A stretch of DNA of 25,911 nucleotides, taken from contig CALTZA010000013.1 in assembly GCA_943913655.1 (NCBI GenBank), forward strand, positions 1 through 25,911. Reading direction: 5' to 3'. Both the position numbers and the translations under genes were made by a program. Below the pieces are notes generated by a model. That model saw only the letters and a list, made by a program, of their open reading frames with translations. It was not told the DNA's origin and searched no databases. This DNA comes from an uncultured Francisella sp. (lineage in GTDB: Bacteria > Pseudomonadota > Gammaproteobacteria > Burkholderiales > Neisseriaceae). Shown here piece by piece: positions 15,155-23,144 of this stretch (position 1 is its first letter; each line of letters opens with the position of its first letter).

Positions 15155-15499
15155 ATGAAAATAGCACAGGGGTTGTTTCTCTTAACGATTAGCTCACTTA
15201 CTACTACTGTAAGTGCGAAAATGCATCTCAATACTCTGATTAGCACCTGCTCTCCGCAGGTACATCCCAACACTATGCACGCTCTCATCAGTGTTGAAAG
15301 TGCCAATAACCCCTTGGCTATTGCAGTCGTAAAAGGGGCCTATCTGTCTAAACAGCCTTCTTCTTATCAAGAGGCCGTACAGTTAGTTAATCAACTAACT
15401 AGTTTAAATGCCAACTTCTCTGTGGGTATTGCGCAAATCAACAGCACTAATTTAAAAAAATACGCGGTTACTGTTGCTGATTTACTTGAATTGTTCTGA
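15155..15499 (+). CDS. VirB1-like lytic transglycosylase, C-terminally truncated
   Basis: VirB1-type enzymes open peptidoglycan so that a type IV secretion channel can be assembled. A signal peptide (MKIAQGLFLLTISS, cleavage near VSA) is followed by the SLT-fold core. This contains ALISVESANNPLAI with the catalytic Glu48, then NFSVGIAQINSTNL, the second hallmark of the family. The protein ends about ten residues after KKYAVTVADLL, where family members go on for several dozen residues with a conserved cysteine region. It is therefore shortened to 114 residues and probably inactive or weak. I start at 15155, where the signal peptide begins; an ATG at 15125 overlaps the upstream gene and would bury the signal. 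Confidence 0.75.
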   Translation: MKIAQGLFLLTISSLTTTVSAKMHLNTLISTCSPQVHPNTMHALISVESANNPLAIAVVKGAYLSKQPSSYQEAVQLVNQLTSLNANFSVGIAQINSTNLKKYAVTVADLLELF

Positions 15500-15514
15500 T
15501 AAGGAGAAATATAA

Positions 15515-15904
15515 ATGAAAAAAATGAAAAATCTGTTTTTACTTTTTTTGTGTATACCTGCTTGGATAGCTGCTTCTTCACATAGATTGGAATATAAGTA
15601 TGATGACATAGATAAAGAATGCGTGGATAGGGCTGGGACTCGTATTGATTTGCAAGGTGTATGTATGCAAGATGCTATTGAGAGAATGAAGCAAAAGATC
15701 ATCAAGAGTGGAAAGATGACTAAAGCACAACTTCATCGATATCTTGAACCCTATCAAAAGCGGTGCACTAAGAAAATAACTAAAGAAATGGTTGACACAA
15801 AGATGATCGACAGCAGAGATTTTGACGCATACGGTAAGTCTTACGTATATGATTGCTTGGTAGATGATGTTTATACGCTTTATCGTAAGTTAGGATTTAA
15901 ATGA
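15515..15904 (+). CDS. Secreted four-cysteine protein of unknown function
   Basis: AAGGAG stands 8 bases before the ATG. The 129 residues start with a clear signal peptide (MKKMKNLFLLFLCIPAWIAA) and continue as a charged, helical, mature domain with four cysteines (KECVD, GVCMQ, KRCTK, YDCLV). Even spacing suggests two disulfides in the periplasm. I do not recognise the family. Position right after the VirB1-like gene, with an intact frame and strong ribosome-binding site, suggests a conjugation accessory or periplasmic factor. It is one of the few genes of this block with no lesion. Confidence 0.6.
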   Translation: MKKMKNLFLLFLCIPAWIAASSHRLEYKYDDIDKECVDRAGTRIDLQGVCMQDAIERMKQKIIKSGKMTKAQLHRYLEPYQKRCTKKITKEMVDTKMIDSRDFDAYGKSYVYDCLVDDVYTLYRKLGFK

Positions 15905-15939
15905 GCAGTTGCTATTAGCTTAGTACATGTTGCTTAAAA

Positions 15940-15980
15940 AACTAGTATTTTTAATGTACTTTAATACTAGTTGTCTTTTT
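15940..15980 (+). terminator. Probable terminator after the secreted-protein gene
   Basis: A perfect 10-bp stem (AACTAGTATT with AATACTAGTT, loop 13 bases) is followed after three bases by TTTTT. It lies 36 bp after the stop at 15904. The stem is AT-rich, so efficiency may be modest. Confidence 0.5.
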
Positions 15981-16008
15981 AGTAATTATCAGCTTAGTAA
16001 TTATCAGC
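15981..16008. repeat. Tandem duplication, 15-bp unit
   Basis: AGTAATTATCAGC occurs twice in a row with a 15-bp period. It is non-coding and probably a simple slippage duplication. Confidence 0.6.
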
Positions 16009-16099
16009 CGTTGCTATTCCAGTAATATTTACTTAATAGCAAGAGGACTAAAACCACATTTAGTTTTTAACTTACTTTATTAAGTTGTATCATATCCAT

Positions 16100-16133
16100 A
16101 ACCAGTTGACTTTGAAAAGTCAGCTGGTTTTTT
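16100..16133 (+). terminator. Rho-independent terminator upstream of the coupling-protein gene
   Basis: A 13-bp stem with one G-T pair (AACCAGTTGACTT with AAGTCAGCTGGTT), a TGAA loop and a following T-run make a textbook terminator. It sits at the 5' edge of the truncated coupling-protein gene. This suggests that DNA carrying the gene's true start was replaced by the end of another transcription unit. Confidence 0.85.
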
Positions 16134-16196
16134 GGCCGCTTTTTGGACTTTCCTGGCTTATCCCACTTCTCCCCCTTTGTTTTTCTCTTGCTGCTG

Positions 16197-17783
16197 AAAT
16201 TTAGTCGACCGAAATCAAAACTTCACGGTGATAGCCGTCTACATACATTGAAGTAAAAAAAGCAAACATACTGTATAAAAACCCCCGAAGATGGAATTTT
16301 ATTAGCGAAATACAAAGATCAATACCTTAGTCTACGCGGACAAACTTCAGCATTTTTAGCTGCGCCGCCACGCAGCGGTAAAGGAGTTGCAGTCGTCCTG
16401 ATGAATTTAATTTATTTTAAAAAAGGCTCGGTAATTGTTAACGATGTTAAGTATGAGAATTACATAAAAACTTCGGGCTTCCGTCGAAGTTTTAGCTCTG
16501 TTTACCTGCTCGACATCTCTGGTCGTTTTCTGCAAAGTAATGGAAAATACTGCAGTCATTGCTGGAATCCTTTTAATTATGTTAGTCGAGACCCGTTGTA
16601 TCGACAAAAAGACTTGCGCAATATCGCTAACATTGTCTACGCTAAAGAGCTCGAAGGTAAAAATAAATTCTTCGGAGAAAGTGCAGTCAATTTGTTTGTT
16701 GGCATTGCTAGCTTATTATTCGATATCGGGGAAGCTGTTACGTTTTCAAATCTATATAAAAAGTCTACACCCTCAGAAGAGTTTGAATCCTTTCCTGATT
16801 ACATTTTAAATCTAGTAAGAATCTACAGATATCAACTAGCTGAGCCGACAAAAGAACTACTTACGACTTTTGTTCAATCCAATAATAAAACAACAGCTGA
16901 TGTGTTAGCTACATTTCGTGCTTCTCTAGCTATTTTCACAGACGAACGTATAGTAACGTTGACTAGCTCTGATAGTTTCGATTTGCACGATCTCAGAGAA
17001 AAACGACTTTCAATCTATCTTGGGGTTTTACCGATTGAGACTGTAACATACGCTCCACTCCTTAATTTATTTTTTTCTCAGTTGATACAGGTGCAAGTAG
17101 AACAAGGAATTAGAGAACAGAATCCAGAATTGAAACACCAGTGTTTACTTCTTATTGACGAATTTGCAGCACTTGGTAAAGTAGAAGTTATTCAGGAGTC
17201 TATAGCTTTCATTCCCGGTTACGATTTGCGATTATTACTTATTTTTCAAAATGTTGGGCAAATGATAAAAAACTATACTGAAAACGGTACGAGTAGTCTA
17301 CTCGGCTCAATCGATGCGCAAGTCATTTTTGCTTCAAGACTTCAGAAAGACGTAGAAGAAAATAGTGCATTCGTTGGCTACTACACAGAAAACCTACAAA
17401 ATAAAAGCAAAGGCGCACATGTTTCACGATCTGTGAATGAAAACCAGCAAAAGCGTGCCCTTTTGCTACCAGATGAACTAAAACGGCTTCCCTACGACGA
17501 TTGCATTGTTATACTACCTCATAAACTACCTATTTTGGCCTAGAAAGCCTTTTATTATAAAGATTCAGAAGCTAGTAAAAATATGGACTTACAAACACAA
17601 GAAATACCTGAGTTAGATTTTGAATTTTTAAATAAAATCAGACCAATTAAGGAGCAAAATTTCAAAAATACAGCTGTCAAACCAATACTGCTTGCTTTGG
17701 CTGGAAATTCAAAAGAGCTAGAGCAACTACTAGATGAAAAATATCCTAAATTAAGCGAAAGGACTGAAAATGGCACAAGATGA
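16197..17783 (+). pseudogene. VirD4/TraG-type conjugative coupling protein, broken
   Basis: The coupling protein is the membrane ATPase that feeds DNA to the type IV channel. Recognisable in order are an LHGD motif (16221-16232), Walker A PPRSGKG (16365-16385), VIVNDVKYENY, NPFNYVSRDPLYR, Walker B LLIDEFAALGK (about 17150-17180) and QKRALLLPDELKRLP. Lesions are several. The N-terminal membrane anchor is missing. Between LHGD and Walker A the frame shifts twice, with a TAA in one frame near 16253. A TAG at 17541-17543 follows PILA where relatives have Gln, after which KAFYYKDSEASK and 80 codons continue in frame to 17783. The ATG at 16401 would yield a protein without Walker A. The last 14 bp overlap the primase gene, as in an operon. 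Confidence 0.88.
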
Positions 17784-19418
17784 TAAAGCAAGGCGTTTAG
17801 CTCGAGAAAAATCACAAAAAATATGGGGATAATCGCGTGAAGTATCAAAACACGCTTATCTAGATAATAAAAGGATTAATCATTCTGACATATTTAAATC
17901 TATTAGACAAGTTCGTTTTCCAGAGGACAATTTGCTTTTAGTGCCGGTACGAGATATTCAAGGTACTATACACTCGATACAGTACATCGATGAAAATGGT
18001 AAAGAACGTCTTACTAAAGACGGCAAAATCAAAGGTAATTTTGCCATTATCGGGGACACGACTAAAATTAAAGAAGGTGTTATCTTAGCAGAAAATTTAG
18101 CAACAGCAGCATCACTATATCAATCCACTAATATTCCCGTAATAATTACTTTTAATGCTAATAACACGAAAGAAGTAGCGAAAGAGTTGAATAAAGCTAA
18201 CTTTGCTAATCATTACGTTATAGCATGTGGAGCAACTAGTTTAAATAGCGCAAAAGATGCAGCAAAAGAGCTTAACAACGCTCGTATTATTTTTCCATCT
18301 TTTGATAAAAATGATGTCGTACAATACCAGAAGTTACATCCAGGAAAATTACCTAGTAATTTTAATGACTTACATGAAATAAAAGGCATAGAAGCAGTGA
18401 CTCATCAAATCATTAAAAATACTGTAGAAAAACCTGATGAGCTCGAAAAAGAAGTCGAAAAAGCGGTTGAAAAAAAAGAAGTAGAAGAAGAAAACATTAT
18501 CGAGTTTAATGCTGAGCCAAAAAAAATAAAACAGGAGCAAGAGCAAGAACAAGAAAAAAAAAGCGAATCAGCTTCAGAAGAAGAAAAGCAGAAAAAATCG
18601 GTAATTAACGATCTAAACTATACAATCCCGTCTTCTGTACAAAAAAATTACTTTAGCAAGTCAGGAAAGTTCTATAACGAAAAGATGGAGCTAAAATTCA
18701 TAGATGAGGGCGCTAAATTAAAAGCTAAAGTTTTCAATGAACGCATCGTTAAACATATGCTTGATGTTGTACAAGCAAAGAACTGGTCATACATAAAAGT
18801 TGGTGGCAGTAATGAATTCAAAAGGATAGTATGGCTTGAAGCAGTACAGCGAAATATTGATGTGGAAGGCTATAAACCAAGTAAAGCTGATCTAGCGTTA
18901 GTTGAGCATACTACTCAAGATTTAAATAATACTATCGGAACACACACAAAGCACAATGCTCATGAAGTCGAAAAGTCTAATATTGATTCTTCTGAAAAAG
19001 CACAACAAAAACAAGAAGTAGCAACAGAAAAAACAGAAATAGAACCAAATGATTCACGAGATAGTAATAAAAAAATTGTTAGTACAAGTGATTCTGTTTC
19101 GCCTGATAAACAAGAATCGATAGAACAAGTAAAAGAGAGATTTTCACTAGCCTTTAAAGCACTTAATAAACATGATCAGTTGAAAGTTCAGTTTCTAGAA
19201 AACGAGCTTTTAGCTATTATGGAAAAATTTCCTCAAGAAAAAAAAGACAGCTATCTCAAAGAATTTTACGCAAACTTAACAGAATTTACAGAAAAAGGAG
19301 ATCTAAGTTTTTTTCTCTGCCACAGCAAGAGCAGCGCGAAGTAAATGTTGCTCGCGAGATTAATACTAGCGAAGATTTTGAGCAAATATTAATACTTTAT
19401 AAACTTAGGGCATTTTAA
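17770..19418 (+). pseudogene. Toprim/LPD7 mobilization primase, broken
   Basis: The protein begins at ATG 17770 (AAAGGA upstream), inside the end of the coupling-protein gene. After 20 residues (AREKSQKIWG) a TAA at 17830-17832 interrupts the frame, which otherwise runs on as SKHAYLDNKRI, typical of TraC-like primase N-termini. A Toprim domain follows (KGNFAIIGD, VILAENLATAASLY), with its Glu kept. The expected DxD is replaced by CGA in HYVIACGATS. After a long Glu/Lys-rich linker comes an LPD7 domain (YFSKSGKFYNEK, AKNWSYIKVGGSNEFKR, GYKPSKADLALVE). A change in the T7 run at 19308-19314 cuts off the end; the other frame continues through LPQQEQREVNVARE to 19418. It would prime the incoming strand after conjugation; this copy looks dead. 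Confidence 0.8.
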
Positions 19419-19434
19419 GGTTCATAGAGACGTT

Positions 19435-19638
19435 TTATTTTTTCCGTGTATATGTGTTTCCCTTCTCTACACTCTTACCGTTCAACATAGCGCATTTATA
19501 GCTATCTATCATAGCTTTTCGTTTATTATTGAACCCTAGAAAATAAAATCCCCTAGAGAGCGTTTTTGTCTGCTGCCTACGCGGCAGTACAGGTGGTGCC
19601 ACTATTCTAAAACGAGTGACAACAATAATTATACCCAA
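19435..19638 (-). CDS. Small basic ORF, related to that at 23832-24071
   Basis: This 67-codon open frame has only a TTG start and no good ribosome-binding site. Its centre (NKRKAMIDSYKCAML) matches QRKAIEHSHKCVY in the ORF at 23832-24071, and the DNA differences fall largely at third or conservative positions, which suggests real coding. The N-terminal VAPPVLPRRQQTKTLSRGF is basic. I do not know the function; a short phage or element regulator is one possibility. Confidence 0.3.
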   Translation of the reverse strand: MGIIIVVTRFRIVAPPVLPRRQQTKTLSRGFYFLGFNNKRKAMIDSYKCAMLNGKSVEKGNTYTRKK

Positions 19639-19645
19639 TGTTTAT

Positions 19646-19678
19646 CCAGTAATTCCCGTGTAATTACTGGCGTTTTTT
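19646..19678 (+). terminator. Rho-independent terminator after the primase gene
   Basis: A perfect 9-bp stem (CCAGTAATT with AATTACTGG), a 7-base loop and CGTTTTTT form a good intrinsic terminator. It closes the transfer operon that ends at 19418 and precedes the coiled-coil gene at 19706. Confidence 0.75.
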
Positions 19679-19705
19679 ATAAAAAAAAGCCTAAGCAGAT
19701 ATTTT

Positions 19706-20020
19706 ATGAAAAGAAACTTAGATGAGGAATTAAAAATGGCAAACATAAGAAAAACTGAGCAAATGATTGCTGAGAGTTTTGCTACTGTTGAAAAAATGCG
19801 CGAGGACAGTAGGCGTGCCGATGAGAGGTGGAAGCGGGAACAGAAAAAGATCGAAAATGAACAATTGTAAAGAGAAAGTGAATTGCGCGTTGTAAAATAC
19901 AATGCAGAAAGGGAAAAGATTAATAAAGAAAATAGGTATTTTCTTTTTGTTATTATGGGAAGTTCTATTGTTTCTGCATTAGCTTTGATCTTTACTGCAG
20001 TAATTACTGCCTTAAAGTAG
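19706..20020 (+). pseudogene. Coiled-coil tail-anchored protein, copy 1, nonsense mutant
   Basis: The frame starts MKRNLDEELKMANIRK and ends in a hydrophobic segment (SSIVSALALIFTAVITALK), 104 codons in all. A TAA at codon 54, after IENEQL, replaces the Gln found in the second copy (LQRESKAR), consistent with a single C-to-T change. The N-terminus is nearly that of the copy at 22617 (MQRNLDEELK), and the segment after the stop (RVVKYNAEREK) matches both others. It is clearly a dead member of the same family. Confidence 0.8.
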
Positions 20021-20268
20021 GTTAATTCTATATAGTTGATCTGACTTTTCTTAGATTAGAAATGGTTAAAACTGCTACATTGCATAAAATATGAATTTAT
20101 TCAAGAAGTTAGCTTAATCTTTCTATAGTTATTCTATAAAAAGGGTGGATAAATATAGAATTTATATATTAAGTGGTTAAGTGGTTATGAAATTGCAAAT
20201 AATCAACTAGTGTAGAGTTTTAGTGTAAGATTTAGGGTTATTATAGATTTGTTTTTTAAGGTATTAAA
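20021..20268. other. Gap with no recognised feature
   Basis: This is about 250 bp of AT-rich sequence in which I see no gene, hairpin or repeat. It should contain the promoter of the lipoprotein gene, but no convincing -35/-10 pair stands out. Confidence 0.4.
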
Positions 20269-20538
20269 ATGAACAGAAAATTAATACTATTTCTTTTTGG
20301 TCTTAGCACTTTTGTATTATTTGTATTAAATGCATGTAGTTATCAACAAGGTGAATCAGAAAAAGATAAATATTATCGTCATCTAAATGAAGAAATACAG
20401 CAGCAGGAGAAAAAGAAATTAAAGGTTACTTGTGGATTTCAAATTGCAGCGCATGATGATTTTCCTGATGAATTCCAATTATCTCCAGAGTGTAAAAAAC
20501 TTTTTGAGGAAGAGAAAGCTTCAAGAGTGAATAAGTAG
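20269..20538 (+). CDS. Small lipoprotein
   Basis: An 89-residue protein with a basic start (MNRK), a hydrophobic core and the lipobox LNAC with Cys23, so it should be lipidated by Lgt and cleaved by LspA. The mature part is short, charged and helical (EEIQQQEKKK), with two more cysteines. AAGG precedes the ATG. It is followed after 21 bp by a membrane-protein gene with its own strong ribosome-binding site. Conjugative elements often encode small entry-exclusion or pilus-related lipoproteins, which fits the setting, but no family is recognisable. Confidence 0.65.
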   Translation: MNRKLILFLFGLSTFVLFVLNACSYQQGESEKDKYYRHLNEEIQQQEKKKLKVTCGFQIAAHDDFPDEFQLSPECKKLFEEEKASRVNK

Positions 20539-20559
20539 AATCTTAAAAGGGAGAGTGAT

Positions 20560-20822
20560 ATGATTAGTATGAGAGCATTATTTTTCTTATGGCTATTTGT
20601 ATTGGCTGTAGCTTTTCCTGCGATTATAGCTTTTTTGTAGCACTTACGGAATCTGGTTGGGAGGCTCTTGGAATATTACTTTATAATATTTATCTTGTTG
20701 CAGGAACCGTTATTTTTATAACAGCAGCATTGCCTATTTTGATTTCGTATGTAATGTTAGTAATATTTGGTTTCATGGGAACTATCTTGTCACCCATCTT
20801 GCGGCATTACTTCCCAGACTAA
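20560..20822 (+). pseudogene. Small membrane protein, frameshifted, with a borrowed tail
   Basis: AAAAGGGAGAG stands before ATG 20560. The first 26 codons (MRALFFLWLFVLAVAFP) end at a TAG (20638-20640). Changing the T6 run at 20631-20636 by one base joins this to a frame reading FFVALTESGWEALGILLYN and two more hydrophobic segments, giving about 87 residues. The last 14 or so (MGTILSPILRHYF) and their DNA match the end of the coiled-coil protein at 22157-22570 (VGTILSPILWWYY). The 3' end therefore seems to come from a lost copy of that family through recombination. Confidence 0.55.
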
Positions 20823-20832
20823 CTGGGAAGTA
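20808..20832. other. 10-bp perfect hairpin at the end of the membrane-protein gene
   Basis: TACTTCCCAG pairs with CTGGGAAGTA across a 5-base loop that holds the stop codon of the upstream gene. No T-run follows, so it is not a standard terminator; it could protect the 3' end of the mRNA. Confidence 0.45.
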
Positions 20833-21200
20833 CTAAGTGCTGCTTTAACCGTGCCTGGTATCATAGGAATTGTCTCGGCCATCGTTAACTCACTTTACTT
20901 GTATTCGGATTGTGTTTTTTTCCGTTAACCTACTCGGTTGCTAAACTTAATAAAATTAATAACTTATTCACATTATTTCACCCTTCTTTATTCAACTCTT
21001 TTTTGTACTTTACAGACATTACCAATGCCACTAATTCAGATCAGAACCTTGATTGCCGTATGAATTAAGGGAAGATGTCTTGAGATCAACATAAAACTCA
21101 CATAAATCGCTTCTGCTGCGTTTTAATCAGTTTAATGTGGAATAATGGATAACTAATCCAAAAAAAGTGTCTCTACGGGCCCTTTACGGACAGGGAAATA
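20833..21200. other. Degenerate stretch without an intact gene
   Basis: A short hydrophobic frame (LTVPGIIGIVSAIVNSLYL, about 20850-20900) suggests a membrane-protein relic. Beyond it stops occur in all frames and I recognise nothing until the primase relic. Confidence 0.35.
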
Positions 21201-21860
21201 TTCCGGCACCGAAATCATGCACACTTACCTTCCAATTTCTAAGCTGTCTGCGTAGGATCATTTACAGTCGTTGGTGCGTCGCCTTCTGAGTTTGAGAAGG
21301 CACTCAAAAACGATGAATCAACCCCTTTGGTTATAGCAGAAGGCTATGCTATGCTGCTAATAATGGTTTCTAAGCTTATCGATCAACCGGTTGTTGTTGA
21401 TCTTTTGACTGCGGTAATCTCTCAGCTGTTGCCGGCCATTTTCGGGAAAAATGGCCGGACAAGTTACTACATTATTGCAGCTGACAATGATTAACAGGCT
21501 GCGACAAATGTCGGTTTAGAAAAGGCGAAAGGAAAGCAGCTGAAAAATAGCACGGTGAAGAAGTTTCGCGAAAAGAGTTGCAACACAAGATTAGTGAGGC
21601 AAAATTAGAATCAGCCAAGAATATAAATTGACTTAAGTGTTTAGCAAACAAACGAGAAGCGAAAGCAGTCGATGATCCGACGACGAATCTTGGCAATCGT
21701 TTTGTGTCGCACAGGAACGAGAAAAAGTCTTTGAAGTGTGAGTAAGAGCGGTTTCTGAAGCAAATAAGGTTGCATCTTTGGGTTCTTCCGATACACTTGC
21801 TAAAGAAAATACTACTTTGCATCAGAAAGTAGAAGAACAGCGTCTAGCTATAATAATCTG
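21130..21860 (+). pseudogene. Relic of a second Toprim-type primase
   Basis: Several plus-strand segments in different frames line up in the order of a TraC-like Toprim primase. VGSFTVVGASPSEFEKALK and PLVIAEGYAM (the Glu motif) come first, then KLIDQPVVV, the DxD motif in YYIIAADND, and QAATNVGLEKAK. Degenerate coiled-coil pieces follow (VSRKELQHKISEAK, VRAVSEANKVASL, LAKENTTLHQKVEE). Frameshifts and stops separate the segments, for example a TAA directly after AADND. Unlike the gene at 17770, this relic keeps the DxD motif, and its wording differs throughout, so it is a separate lineage and not a copy. Confidence 0.72.
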
Positions 21861-21882
21861 CACATCGGAAACTTTTTGCTGA

Positions 21883-22130
21883 CTACATATTGTTAATAAA
21901 AATGGGTACTAATTTCAATTGATTAATAGCAGTTTTCACATGAAAAAGATTCTCTTGAGATAATTGACCGGTGCGAATATCATAGTTAGTTGCTGGGTAA
22001 AATTTTCCTTTAAATCAGTGGTATCATCATTTGGCGTGTTATGCAATTTATCAGTCATATGTTTTTGTGCATCCGCTGAATCTAATAGATTCTCAATTCT
22101 ATATAACTGATCATTTTTTTCAATTATTCA
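21883..22130 (-). pseudogene. Minus-strand gene fragment, possibly DnaB-like
   Basis: Two joined frames on the minus strand look coding: ENLLDSADAQKHMTDKLHN and then, after a shift near 21975, YDIRTGQLSQENLF through TAINQLKLVPIFI, ending at TAG 21883. The RTGxL... PIFI pattern resembles the part of replicative DnaB helicases between Walker A and Walker B. The first frame does not obviously match DnaB, so the assignment is weak. There is no start codon and no ribosome-binding site. Confidence 0.28.
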
Positions 22131-22156
22131 GCTATATTATTTAAAGGAAAAATTAC

Positions 22157-22570
22157 ATGAATGATTTAGACAAGGAGCTAAAAATGACAAAAATTAGACA
22201 CTATGAACAAATGATTAAACAAAGCGAAATGGAAATCGAAAAACTCCGTGAGCAGCTAGCTAGAGATCGTGAACAAAGAAAACTAGAAGAAGAACGATAT
22301 CAAAGACAACTAAAATTAGGAGAGGAACGATACAGAAAACGACAAGAAGAAGAACGTAAACAAAGAGAACGAGACGATGAACGTCATCGTAAAGAAGAAG
22401 AACGCCTGCAGCGTGAGAGCAAAGCACGTATTGCTAAGTATGAAGCGGAGAGGGAGAAACTAAAAAAAGATACGCGCTATTACCCGTTGATTGCTCTTAT
22501 CATTGCTGTTATAACAGCCGTAGGAACTATTTTGTCACCTATCTTATGGTGGTATTACTTGGCAAATTAA
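22157..22570 (+). CDS. Coiled-coil tail-anchored membrane protein, copy 2
   Basis: An intact 137-residue protein with AAAGGA before the start. Residues 1-105 are almost entirely charged and heptad-like, rich in Glu, Arg and Lys (EEERYQRQLKLGEERYRKR). Residues 109-130 form one membrane segment (LIALIIAVITAVGTILSPIL) ending close to the C-terminus. This predicts a rod in the cytoplasm anchored at its tail. Two relatives lie at 19706 (dead) and 22617, and a further tail is seen at about 20780-20822. I do not recognise the family; its repetition on one element suggests a role in that element's maintenance or spread. Confidence 0.65.
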   Translation: MNDLDKELKMTKIRHYEQMIKQSEMEIEKLREQLARDREQRKLEEERYQRQLKLGEERYRKRQEEERKQRERDDERHRKEEERLQRESKARIAKYEAEREKLKKDTRYYPLIALIIAVITAVGTILSPILWWYYLAN

Positions 22571-22616
22571 CAAAGAGTTTACTTACGATATGTAAAAGGA
22601 TTAAGAAAGATAAATT

Positions 22617-23003
22617 ATGCAAAGAAATCTAGATGAAGAATTAAAGATAGTGCAAATTAGATACAAACAAAGAGAAATGGAACTTGAGAAACTTCGTGAG
22701 CAGATAGTTCAAGAACGTGAACAATGGAGAATAAAGAATGAGCGATACCAAAAACAACAAGAAAAACGTAAAAAAAGAGAAGAAGAACGTAAACAAGGAG
22801 AACGAGATCATAAACGCCATCTTAAAGAATTAGAACGGATAGAACACGAGAGTAAAGAACGCATGGTCAAGTATGAAGCTGAGCAAGAAAAACTAAACAA
22901 AGATACAGACTATTACTTAGTTACAACTCTAATTATTCTCGCGATCGCTGCAGTGGCTACAGTTGTGGGTCCCATACTTGTTGTTTTTTTGACAAGATTA
23001 TAA
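22617..23003 (+). CDS. Coiled-coil tail-anchored membrane protein, copy 3
   Basis: A 128-residue paralogue of the gene 46 bp upstream, same strand, so probably one operon. It begins MQRNLDEELK, like the dead copy at 19706. The central rod (KRKKREEERKQGERDHKR) and the juxtamembrane stretch (ERMVKYEAEQEKLNKD) match copy 2. The last 28 residues are the membrane anchor (LIILAIAAVATVVGPIL). The tail differs from copy 2 more than the rod does. It is intact; function unknown. Confidence 0.65.
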   Translation: MQRNLDEELKIVQIRYKQREMELEKLREQIVQEREQWRIKNERYQKQQEKRKKREEERKQGERDHKRHLKELERIEHESKERMVKYEAEQEKLNKDTDYYLVTTLIILAIAAVATVVGPILVVFLTRL

Positions 23004-23144
23004 TTATGGAAATTGTATGTGTCTATTTCTTATTTTCTAGAGTTCTCCAAGATTCTCCAAAAGTAACTACCAGGGTTATTAGCCGCACTGAAATCAAGAT
23101 CAGAACTAATAATCGCACTAAGATAATGAGTATTAAGATTACTG

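Noticed and set aside
18370..18552. Minus-strand Phe-rich frame in the primase gene
   Set aside because: It is merely the complement of a Glu/Lys-rich linker.
21472..21822. Minus-strand 116-codon frame in the primase relic
   Set aside because: The plus strand here carries recognisable Toprim wording; the minus frame is its shadow.
23040..23062. TTCTCCAA repeated in tandem after the third coiled-coil gene
   Set aside because: Only two units; ordinary slippage with no sign of function.
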